Positions 35,427-44,520 of a stretch of 64,000 bases of DNA are shown in pieces. The notes beneath the pieces were generated by a model. That model saw nothing but the letters and a program-made list of their open reading frames with translations. It ran no database searches and was not told the DNA's origin. Numbering within the stretch: the first letter of the stretch is position 1; each line of letters begins with the position of its first letter. Where the stretch lies: positions 128,542-192,541 of the forward strand of contig CAYSTA010000001.1 of assembly GCA_964433845.1 (NCBI GenBank). The letters run 5' to 3'. Source of the stretch: MAG-121220-bin8 sp964433845 (GTDB lineage Bacteria; Bacteroidota; Bacteroidia; Flavobacteriales; Flavobacteriaceae). The position numbers and the translations under genes are program-made.

Positions 35427-36638
35427 ATGCGTCTTCACAGAAATTTAGTTTTGGCAGTAATCAAGGTACTTGATGGTGTATTTAACCATGATTTGTATGC
35501 TGATAAAAACATAGAAAAAATATTAAAACAAGATAAAAGATGGGGAAGTAGAGATAGAGGCTTTATAGCTGAAACAAGTTATGAGATTGTTAGATGGAAA
35601 AGGCTATATATAAAAATTGCTGAAGTAAAAAAACCATTTGATCATCAAAATTTATGGAGAATATTTTCTGTTTGGGCTGTATTAAAAGGAATAGATTTGC
35701 CTGATTGGAAAGAATTTAAAGAAACACCTAAAAGAAGAATAAAAGGAAAATTTGATAAGCTTTCTAAAATCAGAAAGTACAGAGAATCTATTCCCGATTG
35801 GATTGATGATTTAGCATGTAAAGAAATTGGAGAAAAAACATGGGAAAAAGAAATTTCTGTTTTAAACAAAATGGCACCTGTAATCTTAAGAACCAACACT
35901 TTAAAGAACAACGTTGATCAATTACAAAAAACTTTAGCCTCTGAAAAAATAATTACAAATAAAATAAAAGGATATCCAGATGCCTTGAAGTTAATAAAAA
36001 GAACCAATTTGTTTAATAAAGATTCTTTTCAAAATGGACTATATGAAATACAAGATGCTTCATCACAACTTGTTGCTCCATTTTTAGAAATTAAATCAGG
36101 AATGAAAATTTGTGACGTTTGTGCAGGAGCAGGGGGTAAAACACTTCATCTGTCATCTTTAACTAATAATAAAGGTCAAATAATTGCAATGGATATATAT
36201 AAGCATAAACTTTTTCAGTTAAAAAAAAGAGCTAAAAGAAATGGGGCCTTTAATATAGAAACTAAATTAATAGAAAATAATAAATCTATAAAGAGGCTTA
36301 AAGGTAAAATTGACAGATTACTAATCGACGCACCTTGTTCTGGATTAGGTGTTTTAAGAAGAAATCCTGATTCAAAATGGAAATTAAAACCTGAATTTTT
36401 TGAAAATATAAAAAAACTACAACTGGATCTTTTAACTAAATATTCTTCATTAATAAAGTCAAATGGAAAAATAGTTTATGCCACATGCTCCATTTTACCT
36501 TCAGAAAATGAGCTTCAAATAGAAAAGTTTTTAGAATCACAAGAAGGAAAAAAATTTAAATTAGAAGAAGAAAAAAAAATAAGTCCATTAATTTCTGGTT
36601 TTGATGGGTTTTACATGGCAAGACTTTCTTTAAAATAA
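35427..36638 (+). CDS. RsmB/NOP family RNA (cytosine-5) methyltransferase
   Basis: 403 residues. A non-catalytic N-terminal RNA-binding part (about 1-150) precedes the SAM-binding domain: IQDASSQLVAPFLEI, DVCAGAGGKTLHL (motif I), AMDIYKHKLFQLKKRA, then LIDAPCSGLGVLRRNPD with the Pro-Cys motif, and YATCSILPSENE with the second catalytic cysteine. The two-cysteine arrangement is typical for m5C methyltransferases. The rRNA or tRNA target is not assigned. A TATATTTA box with one mismatch lies at 35406-35413. Confidence 0.9.
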   Translation: MRLHRNLVLAVIKVLDGVFNHDLYADKNIEKILKQDKRWGSRDRGFIAETSYEIVRWKRLYIKIAEVKKPFDHQNLWRIFSVWAVLKGIDLPDWKEFKETPKRRIKGKFDKLSKIRKYRESIPDWIDDLACKEIGEKTWEKEISVLNKMAPVILRTNTLKNNVDQLQKTLASEKIITNKIKGYPDALKLIKRTNLFNKDSFQNGLYEIQDASSQLVAPFLEIKSGMKICDVCAGAGGKTLHLSSLTNNKGQIIAMDIYKHKLFQLKKRAKRNGAFNIETKLIENNKSIKRLKGKIDRLLIDAPCSGLGVLRRNPDSKWKLKPEFFENIKKLQLDLLTKYSSLIKSNGKIVYATCSILPSENELQIEKFLESQEGKKFKLEEEKKISPLISGFDGFYMARLSLK

Positions 36639-36746
36639 ACATGTTAATAAGTATTTTAAAATCGTTATTTAAATTTAATTTTTACGATATCTATTTTGGT
36701 TTTTTTCTTATAAATTTGAATAAATTTTAAAATTTCTTAGTCCTTA

Positions 36747-39700
36747 ATGGTTCTTTTCTTTAAAGACAAAAACGAATTAATATACTCAGTAGATTCAGTT
36801 GAAGGCTTAGACTTAAAAAACATCTCCAAATTAGAATGGTTATTTGTTGCAACTTATTTAAAGGACTGTAAAGTTGTTCCTAAAAAATATTTAGGCCCAA
36901 AAAAGACAATGATTTCACCATGGAGTACTAATGCAGTTGAAATTACTCAGAATATGGGAGTAAATGGTTTAAAAAGAATTGAAGTATTTGAATTATTAAA
37001 AAGTAATCCTAAAAAGTTTGATCCAATGCTTTTTGAGATTTATAGTCAATTAGATCAAGAAATTTTTAAAAACTCAATAATTCCAGATCCTCTTATAGAG
37101 ATTGATGATATAGCAAGTTATAATGAAAAAGAAGGGTTGGCATTAAGTGAAGAAGAAATAATTTATTTAGAGTTTTTGTCCAAAAAGATTAAAAGAAAAT
37201 TAACAGATTCTGAAGTTTTTGGTTTTTCTCAAGTAAATTCTGAACATTGTAGACATAAAATTTTCAATGGAAAATTCATCATTGACGGTAAAGAAAAAGA
37301 TTTATCCCTTTTTAAATTAATTAAAAAAACCTCAAAATTAAATCCAAATGAGATTGTTTCTGCTTATAAGGATAATGTTGCATTTGTTGAAGGCCCAAAC
37401 GTAGAACAGTTTGCTCCTAAAAACCCTGAAATACCCTCCTATTTTGAAAAAACAAATTTTAAATCTGTTATTTCTTTAAAAGCAGAAACTCATAACTTTC
37501 CAACTACTGTAGAACCTTTTAATGGTGCTGCAACAGGATCAGGTGGAGAAATTAGAGATAGATTAGCTGGTGGAAAAGGATCTCTTCCACTAGCAGGTAC
37601 TGCAGTATATATGACATCTTACCCACGTATCGATAAAAAAAGATCTTGGGTAAATAATCCTAGAAAATGGCTTTATCAAACTCCTTTAGATATATTAATT
37701 AAAGCTTCTAATGGAGCTTCTGATTTTGGAAATAAATTTGGACAGCCACTAATTTCAGGATCAGTTTTTACATTTGAGCATAACTCTGATAATTTAAATC
37801 TAGGATATGATAAAGTTATTATGCTTGCTGGCGGAATTGGTTTTGGAAAAAAGGATCAAAGTTTAAAAGATACTCCTAATGAAAATGACACTATTGTAGT
37901 TTTAGGAGGAGATAATTATAGGATTGGTATGGGTGGAGCAGCAGTTTCTTCAACAGAAACTGGTAAATACAGCTCTGGAATAGAACTAAATGCAGTTCAG
38001 AGGTCAAATCCTGAAATGCAAAAAAGAGTTGCAAATACTATTAGGGCTTTTGTAGAATCTGAGAAAAATTCTATTATTTCTATTCATGATCATGGAGCTG
38101 GAGGACATCTAAATTGTCTTTCAGAACTTGTTGAAAAAACAGGAGGAGTTATAGATTTAGACTGTCTTCCAATTGGTGACAACACCCTTTCATTTAAAGA
38201 AATAATTGGAAATGAATCCCAAGAAAGGATGGGGCTTATTATATCAGAAAAAAATTATAAAAATTTAAAAAAAATTGCAGATAGAGAAAAAGCACCATGC
38301 TATAAAGTTGGAAAAGTAAAAAATGACAAAAAATTTGTTATACATTCTAGTTCCTTAAAAACATCTCCAATAAACCTTTCTTTATCTGATTTTTTTGGAA
38401 ATTCTCCTCAAACTATAATGAAGGATTCTAGGATAAAAACTAATTTTTCAGAACTTAAATTTCAATCACACAACTTAAAACAATACTTGACTAATGTTTT
38501 AAGTTTAGAATCAGTTGCTTGCAAAGATTGGTTGACTAATAAAGTAGATCGATGCGTGACTGGAAAAGTTGCTAAACAACAATGTACTGGGTCTTTGCAA
38601 CTTCCACTTAATAATTGTGGAGTCATGGCTTTAGATTACTTAGGAATTAATGGGGTTGCAACATCAATTGGTCATTCTCCATTAGTAGCATTAATTGACC
38701 CTGGTGCTGGTTCTAGAAATGCTATTGGAAAGGCATTAACAAATATTATTTGGGCTCCTTTAGAAAAAGGAATAAAATCTGTTACTCTTTCAGCTAATTG
38801 GATGTGGCCATGTAATAATTATGGTGAAGATGCAAGACTTTATGAAGCTGTAGAGGCATGCTCAAATTTTGCAATTGAATTAGGAATCAATATACCAACT
38901 GGAAAAGATTCTTTATCAATGAAACAAAAATATAAGGATAAAGAAGTTGTATCACCTGGAACAGTTATTATTTCAGCAGCAGCTAATTGTAATGATATTA
39001 GTAAAGTAGTAGAACCGGTGTTTATTAATAATGAAGATTTTATTTATTATGTTGACTTTTCAAAAATGAGTTCTAAACTTGGTGGTTCAGCATTTGCTCA
39101 AACATTGGGAAAAATTGGATCTGAAGCATCAGATGTTTCAGATGGAACATACTTCAAAAAAGTTTTTGATGTTTTACAAAATTTCATAAAAGAAGGAATA
39201 ATAACATCGGGACATGATATTAGCTCAGGAGGTTTAATAACTACATTACTTGAGATGTGTTTTCCAGAAAATAAAATTGGTGCAGAAATAGATTTGTCTT
39301 TTTCTAACGAAAAAGATATTATAAAGTTATTATTTAGTGAAAATATTGGAGTTGTTTTTCAAGCAAATACAATTATTGACAAAGAACTTAATTTACAAGA
39401 AATAACTTTCCATAAGTTAGGTAAAGTAAATAATAGTGGGGTATTGAAAATAATTAAAGACAAAGAATCATATGATTTCAATATTGATAAATACAGAGAT
39501 ATTTGGTATAAAACTTCCTATTTATTAGATGTTAATCAAAGTGGAAAAACAAAGGCAAAAGAAAGATTTAAAAATTTTAAAAAACAACCCCTAAAATTCA
39601 AATTTCCAATAAACTTCAATGGAAAGCTAAATAAAATAACTAATAATAAAATTAAAGCAGCAGTTATAAGGGAAAAAGGAAGTAATTCAGAAAGAGAAAT

Positions 39701-40397
39701 GGCTTATGCTATGAGTTTAGTAGGTTTTGAGGTAAAAGACATTCATATGACAGATTTGATTTCAGGAAGAGAAAATTTAGAAAATATTCAATTTATTGTT
39801 GCTGTTGGTGGATTTTCTAACTCCGATGTATTGGGGTCTGCTAAGGGTTGGGCAGGCTCATTTCTTTATAATAATAAAGCCAAAAATAGTTTAATGAATT
39901 TTTATAAAAGAAATGACACTCTTTCTTTAGGAGTGTGTAATGGTTGTCAACTATTTATAGAATTAGGACTTTTACATCCTGAACATAAGGAAAAACCAAA
40001 GATGGTCTATAATGATTCCAACAAATTTGAGTGTATCTTTACTTCAATTGAAGTTCAAAAAAACAATTCTGTAATGTTTGGAAATTTATCAGGCTCTAAG
40101 TTGGGTATTTGGTCAGCACATGGAGAAGGTAAATTTATCTTACCTTATAATGAAAGTAAATATAAAATTATAGGCAAATATGGTTATAAAGACTATCCTG
40201 CAAATCCTAATGGATCAAATTACAATACTGCTATTATAAGTAATGAAGATGGTAGACATATTGCAATGATGCCACATCTAGAAAGATCTACATTTCCTTG
40301 GAATTGGCCTTATTACCCAAAAAGTAGAAATGATGAAATTACCCCTTGGGTTTTAGCATTCCAAAATGCTAAAATTTGGTTAGAAAAAAATATATAA
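36747..40397 (+). CDS. purL: phosphoribosylformylglycinamidine synthase (single-chain PurL)
   Basis: 1216 residues, the long one-polypeptide form. The N-terminal PurS-like part is followed by the first FGAM-synthetase half (FGFSQVNSEHCRHK near 165-178, THNFPTTVEPFNGAATGSGG, and GIGFGKKDQ) and a second half with its own ATP-binding block (GVATSIGHSPLVALIDPGAG). The C-terminal class I glutamine amidotransferase has the catalytic C1064 in GVCNGCQLF and late His/Glu in MMPHLERS. It catalyses step four of purine synthesis. A separate transcript is likely, with a 108-base gap upstream. Confidence 0.96.
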   Translation: MVLFFKDKNELIYSVDSVEGLDLKNISKLEWLFVATYLKDCKVVPKKYLGPKKTMISPWSTNAVEITQNMGVNGLKRIEVFELLKSNPKKFDPMLFEIYSQLDQEIFKNSIIPDPLIEIDDIASYNEKEGLALSEEEIIYLEFLSKKIKRKLTDSEVFGFSQVNSEHCRHKIFNGKFIIDGKEKDLSLFKLIKKTSKLNPNEIVSAYKDNVAFVEGPNVEQFAPKNPEIPSYFEKTNFKSVISLKAETHNFPTTVEPFNGAATGSGGEIRDRLAGGKGSLPLAGTAVYMTSYPRIDKKRSWVNNPRKWLYQTPLDILIKASNGASDFGNKFGQPLISGSVFTFEHNSDNLNLGYDKVIMLAGGIGFGKKDQSLKDTPNENDTIVVLGGDNYRIGMGGAAVSSTETGKYSSGIELNAVQRSNPEMQKRVANTIRAFVESEKNSIISIHDHGAGGHLNCLSELVEKTGGVIDLDCLPIGDNTLSFKEIIGNESQERMGLIISEKNYKNLKKIADREKAPCYKVGKVKNDKKFVIHSSSLKTSPINLSLSDFFGNSPQTIMKDSRIKTNFSELKFQSHNLKQYLTNVLSLESVACKDWLTNKVDRCVTGKVAKQQCTGSLQLPLNNCGVMALDYLGINGVATSIGHSPLVALIDPGAGSRNAIGKALTNIIWAPLEKGIKSVTLSANWMWPCNNYGEDARLYEAVEACSNFAIELGINIPTGKDSLSMKQKYKDKEVVSPGTVIISAAANCNDISKVVEPVFINNEDFIYYVDFSKMSSKLGGSAFAQTLGKIGSEASDVSDGTYFKKVFDVLQNFIKEGIITSGHDISSGGLITTLLEMCFPENKIGAEIDLSFSNEKDIIKLLFSENIGVVFQANTIIDKELNLQEITFHKLGKVNNSGVLKIIKDKESYDFNIDKYRDIWYKTSYLLDVNQSGKTKAKERFKNFKKQPLKFKFPINFNGKLNKITNNKIKAAVIREKGSNSEREMAYAMSLVGFEVKDIHMTDLISGRENLENIQFIVAVGGFSNSDVLGSAKGWAGSFLYNNKAKNSLMNFYKRNDTLSLGVCNGCQLFIELGLLHPEHKEKPKMVYNDSNKFECIFTSIEVQKNNSVMFGNLSGSKLGIWSAHGEGKFILPYNESKYKIIGKYGYKDYPANPNGSNYNTAIISNEDGRHIAMMPHLERSTFPWNWPYYPKSRNDEITPWVLAFQNAKIWLEKNI

Positions 40398-40414
40398 AAT
40401 TTTTGTAAATATAT

Positions 40415-40426
40415 TATGCGTGCATA
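40415..40426 (+). promoter_or_regulatory. candidate MarR operator
   Basis: TATGC-GT-GCATA is a perfect 5-base inverted repeat around two bases, 12 bases upstream of a TAnnTTTG box, so it would cover the -33 element. It precedes the MarR gene and the beta-oxidation operon, where an autoregulatory site is expected. Confidence 0.4.
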
Positions 40427-40437
40427 GTATTTTTTTT

Positions 40438-40445
40438 TAAATTTG
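40438..40445 (+). promoter_or_regulatory. -7 promoter box of the MarR-beta-oxidation operon
   Basis: TAAATTTG matches TAnnTTTG, 14 bases before the MarR ATG at 40460. Confidence 0.45.
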
Positions 40446-40459
40446 ATTTAAATAATTAT

Positions 40460-40900
40460 ATGAGAAAAAAAACTGTTGATCAAGTGCTAAGATCTACTTG
40501 GCAGTCCATTGCTAAAATGTATAATGAGGAAGCATCTAAATATAATTCTTCAATGGCAGCTGGATTTGCTTTATTAAGTATAGATCCCAAAAAAGGAACA
40601 CCTTCTACTTCACTAGGCCCTAAAATGGGCATGGAAGCAACTAGTTTATCAAGAACCCTCAAGTCTTTGGAAGAGAAAAAATTAATCAAAAGAGAACCTA
40701 ATCCAAATGATGGAAGAAGTGTTCTTATTTATTTAACAGAAAGAGGTAAAATAAATAGAGACTTATCTAGAGTTGCTGTTTTGAAATTTAATCAAGCGAT
40801 TAAAAATGAAATAGGAGATAAATCACTAGAAAATTTTCACAATACAATTGAAAAAATAAATAAACTAATTAAGAATAAGGAAAAAATATTCAGTTTTTAA
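40460..40900 (+). CDS. MarR family transcriptional regulator
   Basis: 146 residues. The winged-helix core has FALLSIDPKKGTPSTSLG, MEATSLSRTLKSLEEKKLIKRE (recognition helix) and the wing NPNDGRSVLIYLTERGK (about 72-88), flanked by dimerisation helices. It heads the beta-oxidation operon, 22 bases before the fused HAD/ECH gene, so it probably represses that operon and releases it on binding a fatty-acid or CoA-thioester signal; the effector is inferred. A 12-base inverted repeat in front of it is a candidate operator. Confidence 0.88.
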   Translation: MRKKTVDQVLRSTWQSIAKMYNEEASKYNSSMAAGFALLSIDPKKGTPSTSLGPKMGMEATSLSRTLKSLEEKKLIKREPNPNDGRSVLIYLTERGKINRDLSRVAVLKFNQAIKNEIGDKSLENFHNTIEKINKLIKNKEKIFSF

Positions 40901-40922
40901 TTTATACATAAAAGAAAAAACA

Positions 40923-43328
40923 ATGAACAGAAAAATTAATAGCGTTGCAGTAATTGGATCTGGTGTAATGGGGTCAGGAATTGCATGTCATTTTGCAAAT
41001 ATTGGAATTAAAGTTCTTTTGCTAGATATTGCACCTAATAAATTAAATGAATCTGAAGAAAAACTTGGCCTATCTATAGAAGATAAAGCAGTAAAAAACA
41101 GAATTGTAAACGAAATGTTTCAAAGATGTATAAAATCTAAACCTGCTCCATTGTATCATAAGAATTTTGCAAAAAGAATCACTTTAGGAAATCTTACTGA
41201 TGACATTAACAAAATAAGTAAAGTTGATTGGATAATTGAAGTGGTTACAGAGAAGCTAAGTATTAAAAAAATTGTATTTGAACAGATCGAAAAATATAGA
41301 ACCAAAGGAACTCTGGTAACTTCAAATACTTCTGGTATTCCAATTAAACAAATGAATGAGGGAAGATCTGAAGATTTTAAAAGTAATTTTGCAGTAACTC
41401 ATTTCTTTAATCCACCACGTTATTTAAAATTATTTGAAATTATTCCTGGTCCTGATTGTAATCCTGAAATAATTGATTTCTTAAATGATTTTGGTGAAAG
41501 ATACTTAGGTAAAGATTCTGTTATAGCTAAAGATACACCGGGATTTATTGGAAATAGAATTGGAACATTTGGAATGGTAAATATTTTAAATAATGTAAAA
41601 AAATTAGATTTATCAATTGAAGAAATTGATAAATTAACGGGACCTATTATTGGTAGTCCAAAATCTGCAACTTTCAGAACAAGTGATATTGTTGGATTAG
41701 ACACAACTGTTAATGTAGCTACGGGTATATACGAAAATTGTCCAAATGATGAGTTTAGGGATACTTTTAAACTACCTAAGTACATCTATAAAATGTTAGA
41801 AAATAATTGGTTAGGATCCAAAACAAATGGTGGTTTTTATAAGAGAATTAAAGATGAGAATGGAAAATCTACTATTCTGTCCCTTGATCTTGAATCACTT
41901 GAATATTCACCAGTTAAAAAAGTATCATTTGAAACAATTAGTAATGCTAGAAAAATAAATAACGTTATTGACAGGTTTTCAGTATTAATTGAAGGAAAAG
42001 ACAAAGCAGGAGAGTTTTATAGATTTAATTTTGGAACCATGTTTTCCTATATACAAAATAGAATTCCTGAAATTTCAAATGAATTATACAAAATTGATGA
42101 TGCATTAAAAGCAGGCTTTGGATGGAAAAATGGTCCTTTTCAAATTTGGGATTCAATTGGTATAAAAAAAGGTGTTGAAATAATGAAGTCTTTAGGCTAT
42201 AAACCTGCTGAATGGATTTCTGAAATGATAAAAAATAATGTTGATAATTTCTATAAAGTAGAAAATAGAAAAATTCATTATTACGATTTAAATACTAAAT
42301 CTTTTATTATAAAACCAGGTCAAGATTCATTAATAATACTTAAAAACCTAAATAAAAGTTTTATTATATGGGAAAACTCCGATTCGGTAATAAAAGATCT
42401 TGGTGATGAAATTATCAACTTAGAATTTAGAACCAAAATGAATACTCTAGGCCAAGGAGTTCTTATGGGCATCAATAAAGCTGTAGATTTAGCGGAAAAG
42501 AATTACAAAGGAATTGTAATTGGAAATGAAGGTTCTCATTTTTCTGCAGGAGCTAATTTGGGTGCAATTTTCATGGCATCAGCTGAACAGGAATATGATG
42601 AGATAAATTTTGCTATTAAATTTTTTCAAGATAGTATGATGAAATTAAGATATTCCAGTATACCTGTTATTGCAGCTCCTCATGGTCTAACTTTAGGTGG
42701 AGGCTGTGAGGTTACAATGCATTCTGATAAAGCAGTTGTTTATTGTGAAAGCTATATAGGTTTAGTGGAGGTCGGCGCTGGTTTAATTCCTGGAGGTGGT
42801 GGATGTAAAGAAATGGCCTTAAGAGCATCTAAAAAGTTTAGCAAAAATGATGTTGAACTTAATGTTCTTCAAGAATATTTTTTAAATATTGGTATGGCTA
42901 AAACTTCAACATCTGCTTATGAAGCAATAGATTTAGGTTACTTACAGCCAAATAATGATACAATTATAATGAATAAAAATCATCAAATTTCCATTGCAAA
43001 AAAACACGCAATTTTAATGTCTGACTATGGGTATTTACCCCCATGTAAAGAAAAAAATATCAAAGTTTTGGGTAAACAAGCATTAGGAATGTTTATGGTT
43101 GGAAGTGATACAATGAAAGCAGGTGGATATATTTCGGATCATGACCAAAAAATTGCTAATAAAATTGCCTATGTAATAAGTGGTGGAGATTTATCACAGT
43201 CTACTTTAGTTGATGAACAATATCTTCTTGACTTAGAAAGGGAGGCATTCCTTTCATTATGTTCAGAACGAAAAACACTAGAAAGAATTCAATATATCTT
43301 AAAAACAGGAAAACCATTAAGAAATTAA
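40923..43328 (+). CDS. fused 3-hydroxyacyl-CoA dehydrogenase / enoyl-CoA hydratase
   Basis: 801 residues. The dehydrogenase comes first: the NAD site GSGVMGSGIACHFANIG (about 12-28), SNTSGIPIKQMNEG, THFFNPPRYLKLFEIIPG with the catalytic His, then two 3HCDH helical domains to about 450. A crotonase domain (about 480-690) follows, with HFSAGANLGAIF and PHGLTLGGGCEVTMHS building the oxyanion hole. The two catalytic Glu positions are not separately assigned. Dehydrogenase-before-hydratase is the reverse of FadB. It carries out two successive beta-oxidation steps and lies 3 bases before the thiolase gene. Confidence 0.93.
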   Translation: MNRKINSVAVIGSGVMGSGIACHFANIGIKVLLLDIAPNKLNESEEKLGLSIEDKAVKNRIVNEMFQRCIKSKPAPLYHKNFAKRITLGNLTDDINKISKVDWIIEVVTEKLSIKKIVFEQIEKYRTKGTLVTSNTSGIPIKQMNEGRSEDFKSNFAVTHFFNPPRYLKLFEIIPGPDCNPEIIDFLNDFGERYLGKDSVIAKDTPGFIGNRIGTFGMVNILNNVKKLDLSIEEIDKLTGPIIGSPKSATFRTSDIVGLDTTVNVATGIYENCPNDEFRDTFKLPKYIYKMLENNWLGSKTNGGFYKRIKDENGKSTILSLDLESLEYSPVKKVSFETISNARKINNVIDRFSVLIEGKDKAGEFYRFNFGTMFSYIQNRIPEISNELYKIDDALKAGFGWKNGPFQIWDSIGIKKGVEIMKSLGYKPAEWISEMIKNNVDNFYKVENRKIHYYDLNTKSFIIKPGQDSLIILKNLNKSFIIWENSDSVIKDLGDEIINLEFRTKMNTLGQGVLMGINKAVDLAEKNYKGIVIGNEGSHFSAGANLGAIFMASAEQEYDEINFAIKFFQDSMMKLRYSSIPVIAAPHGLTLGGGCEVTMHSDKAVVYCESYIGLVEVGAGLIPGGGGCKEMALRASKKFSKNDVELNVLQEYFLNIGMAKTSTSAYEAIDLGYLQPNNDTIIMNKNHQISIAKKHAILMSDYGYLPPCKEKNIKVLGKQALGMFMVGSDTMKAGGYISDHDQKIANKIAYVISGGDLSQSTLVDEQYLLDLEREAFLSLCSERKTLERIQYILKTGKPLRN

Positions 43329-43331
43329 ATC

Positions 43332-44516
43332 ATGAAAGAAGCATATATAGTTAAAGCATATCGAACTGCTGTTGGAAAAGCTCCAAAAGGATTGTTTAAA
43401 TTTAAAAGACCTGATGAACTTGCTTCAGAGACCATAAATTATATGGTAAATCAAATTCCAGATCTAGATAAAAAAAGAATTGATGACGTAATTGTTGGTA
43501 ATGCAACACCAGAAGCCGAGCAAGGTTTAAATATTGGAAGAGTTATTTCATTAATGGGATTAAAAGTAGAAGATGTTCCTGGAGTAACAGTTAATAGATA
43601 TTGTGCCTCTGGATTAGAAACTATAGCAATGGCTTCTGCCAAAATCAAATCTGGAATGGCAGAGTGCATAATAGCAGGTGGAGTAGAAAGCATGAGCTTT
43701 ATACCTATGGGAGGATATAAACCAGTTCCAGATTATGCAATTGCTAAACAAGGAAAAGAAGATTATTACTGGGGAATGGGACTTACTGCTGAACAGGTAG
43801 CCCAACAGTTCAATATTAATAGAGATGATCAAGATGAATTTGCTTTAAACTCACACTTAAAGGCTATTGATGCTATTTCAAATGGAAAATTTAAATCGCA
43901 AATTGTTCCAATAAAAGTTGAAGAAACATACTTGGATATTAATGGAAAAAAATCTTTAAGAGATTATACAGTTGATACAGATGAAGGTCCAAGAAAAGAT
44001 ACCAATCTTAAAGTTCTAAATAAATTAAGACCTGTTTTTAGAATGAATGGTAGTGTTACAGCGGGTAATTCATCTCAAATGAGTGATGGTGCAGCATTTG
44101 TTATTATAATGAGTGAAAAAATGATTAAAGAATTAAATATTGAACCTATTGCAAGGTTAGTCAATTATGCAGTTGCTGGTGTTCCACCAAAAATAATGGG
44201 AATTGGACCTGTTAAAGCTATACCTAAAGTTCTTAAACAAGCTGAAATGAAAATAGATGATATTGATCTTATAGAATTAAATGAAGCTTTCGCATCTCAA
44301 TCTTTAGCAGTTATTAGAGAATTAAAATTAAATAGTGAAATAATTAATGTTAATGGAGGAGCAATTGCACTTGGTCATCCATTAGGATGCTCTGGAGCAA
44401 AATTATCAGTACAACTTTTTGAGGAAATGAGATTTAAAAAATCAAAATATGGTATGGTAACCATGTGTGTTGGAACTGGACAAGGAGCTGCAGGTATTTA
44501 TGAATTTTTAAATTAA
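43332..44516 (+). CDS. acetyl-CoA acyltransferase (thiolase)
   Basis: 394 residues. The nucleophile is C91 in VNRYCASGLETIAMASAKI, the conserved His lies in NGGAIALGHPLGCSGAK, and the second catalytic Cys lies in TMCVGTGQGAAG. Length and AYRTAVGKAPKG start agree with bacterial FadA-type degradative thiolases. It cleaves 3-ketoacyl-CoA to acetyl-CoA in the cytoplasm, closing the cycle with the gene upstream. It sits 4 bases before the acyl-CoA dehydrogenase gene. Confidence 0.94.
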   Translation: MKEAYIVKAYRTAVGKAPKGLFKFKRPDELASETINYMVNQIPDLDKKRIDDVIVGNATPEAEQGLNIGRVISLMGLKVEDVPGVTVNRYCASGLETIAMASAKIKSGMAECIIAGGVESMSFIPMGGYKPVPDYAIAKQGKEDYYWGMGLTAEQVAQQFNINRDDQDEFALNSHLKAIDAISNGKFKSQIVPIKVEETYLDINGKKSLRDYTVDTDEGPRKDTNLKVLNKLRPVFRMNGSVTAGNSSQMSDGAAFVIIMSEKMIKELNIEPIARLVNYAVAGVPPKIMGIGPVKAIPKVLKQAEMKIDDIDLIELNEAFASQSLAVIRELKLNSEIINVNGGAIALGHPLGCSGAKLSVQLFEEMRFKKSKYGMVTMCVGTGQGAAGIYEFLN

Positions 44517-44520
44517 AAAA

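Noticed and set aside
36641..36730. 29-residue ATG-to-TAA frame in the gap before purL
   Set aside because: Phe/Leu/Ile-rich low-complexity translation in AT-rich spacer, no promoter box or conserved motif, and not positioned like a partner gene.
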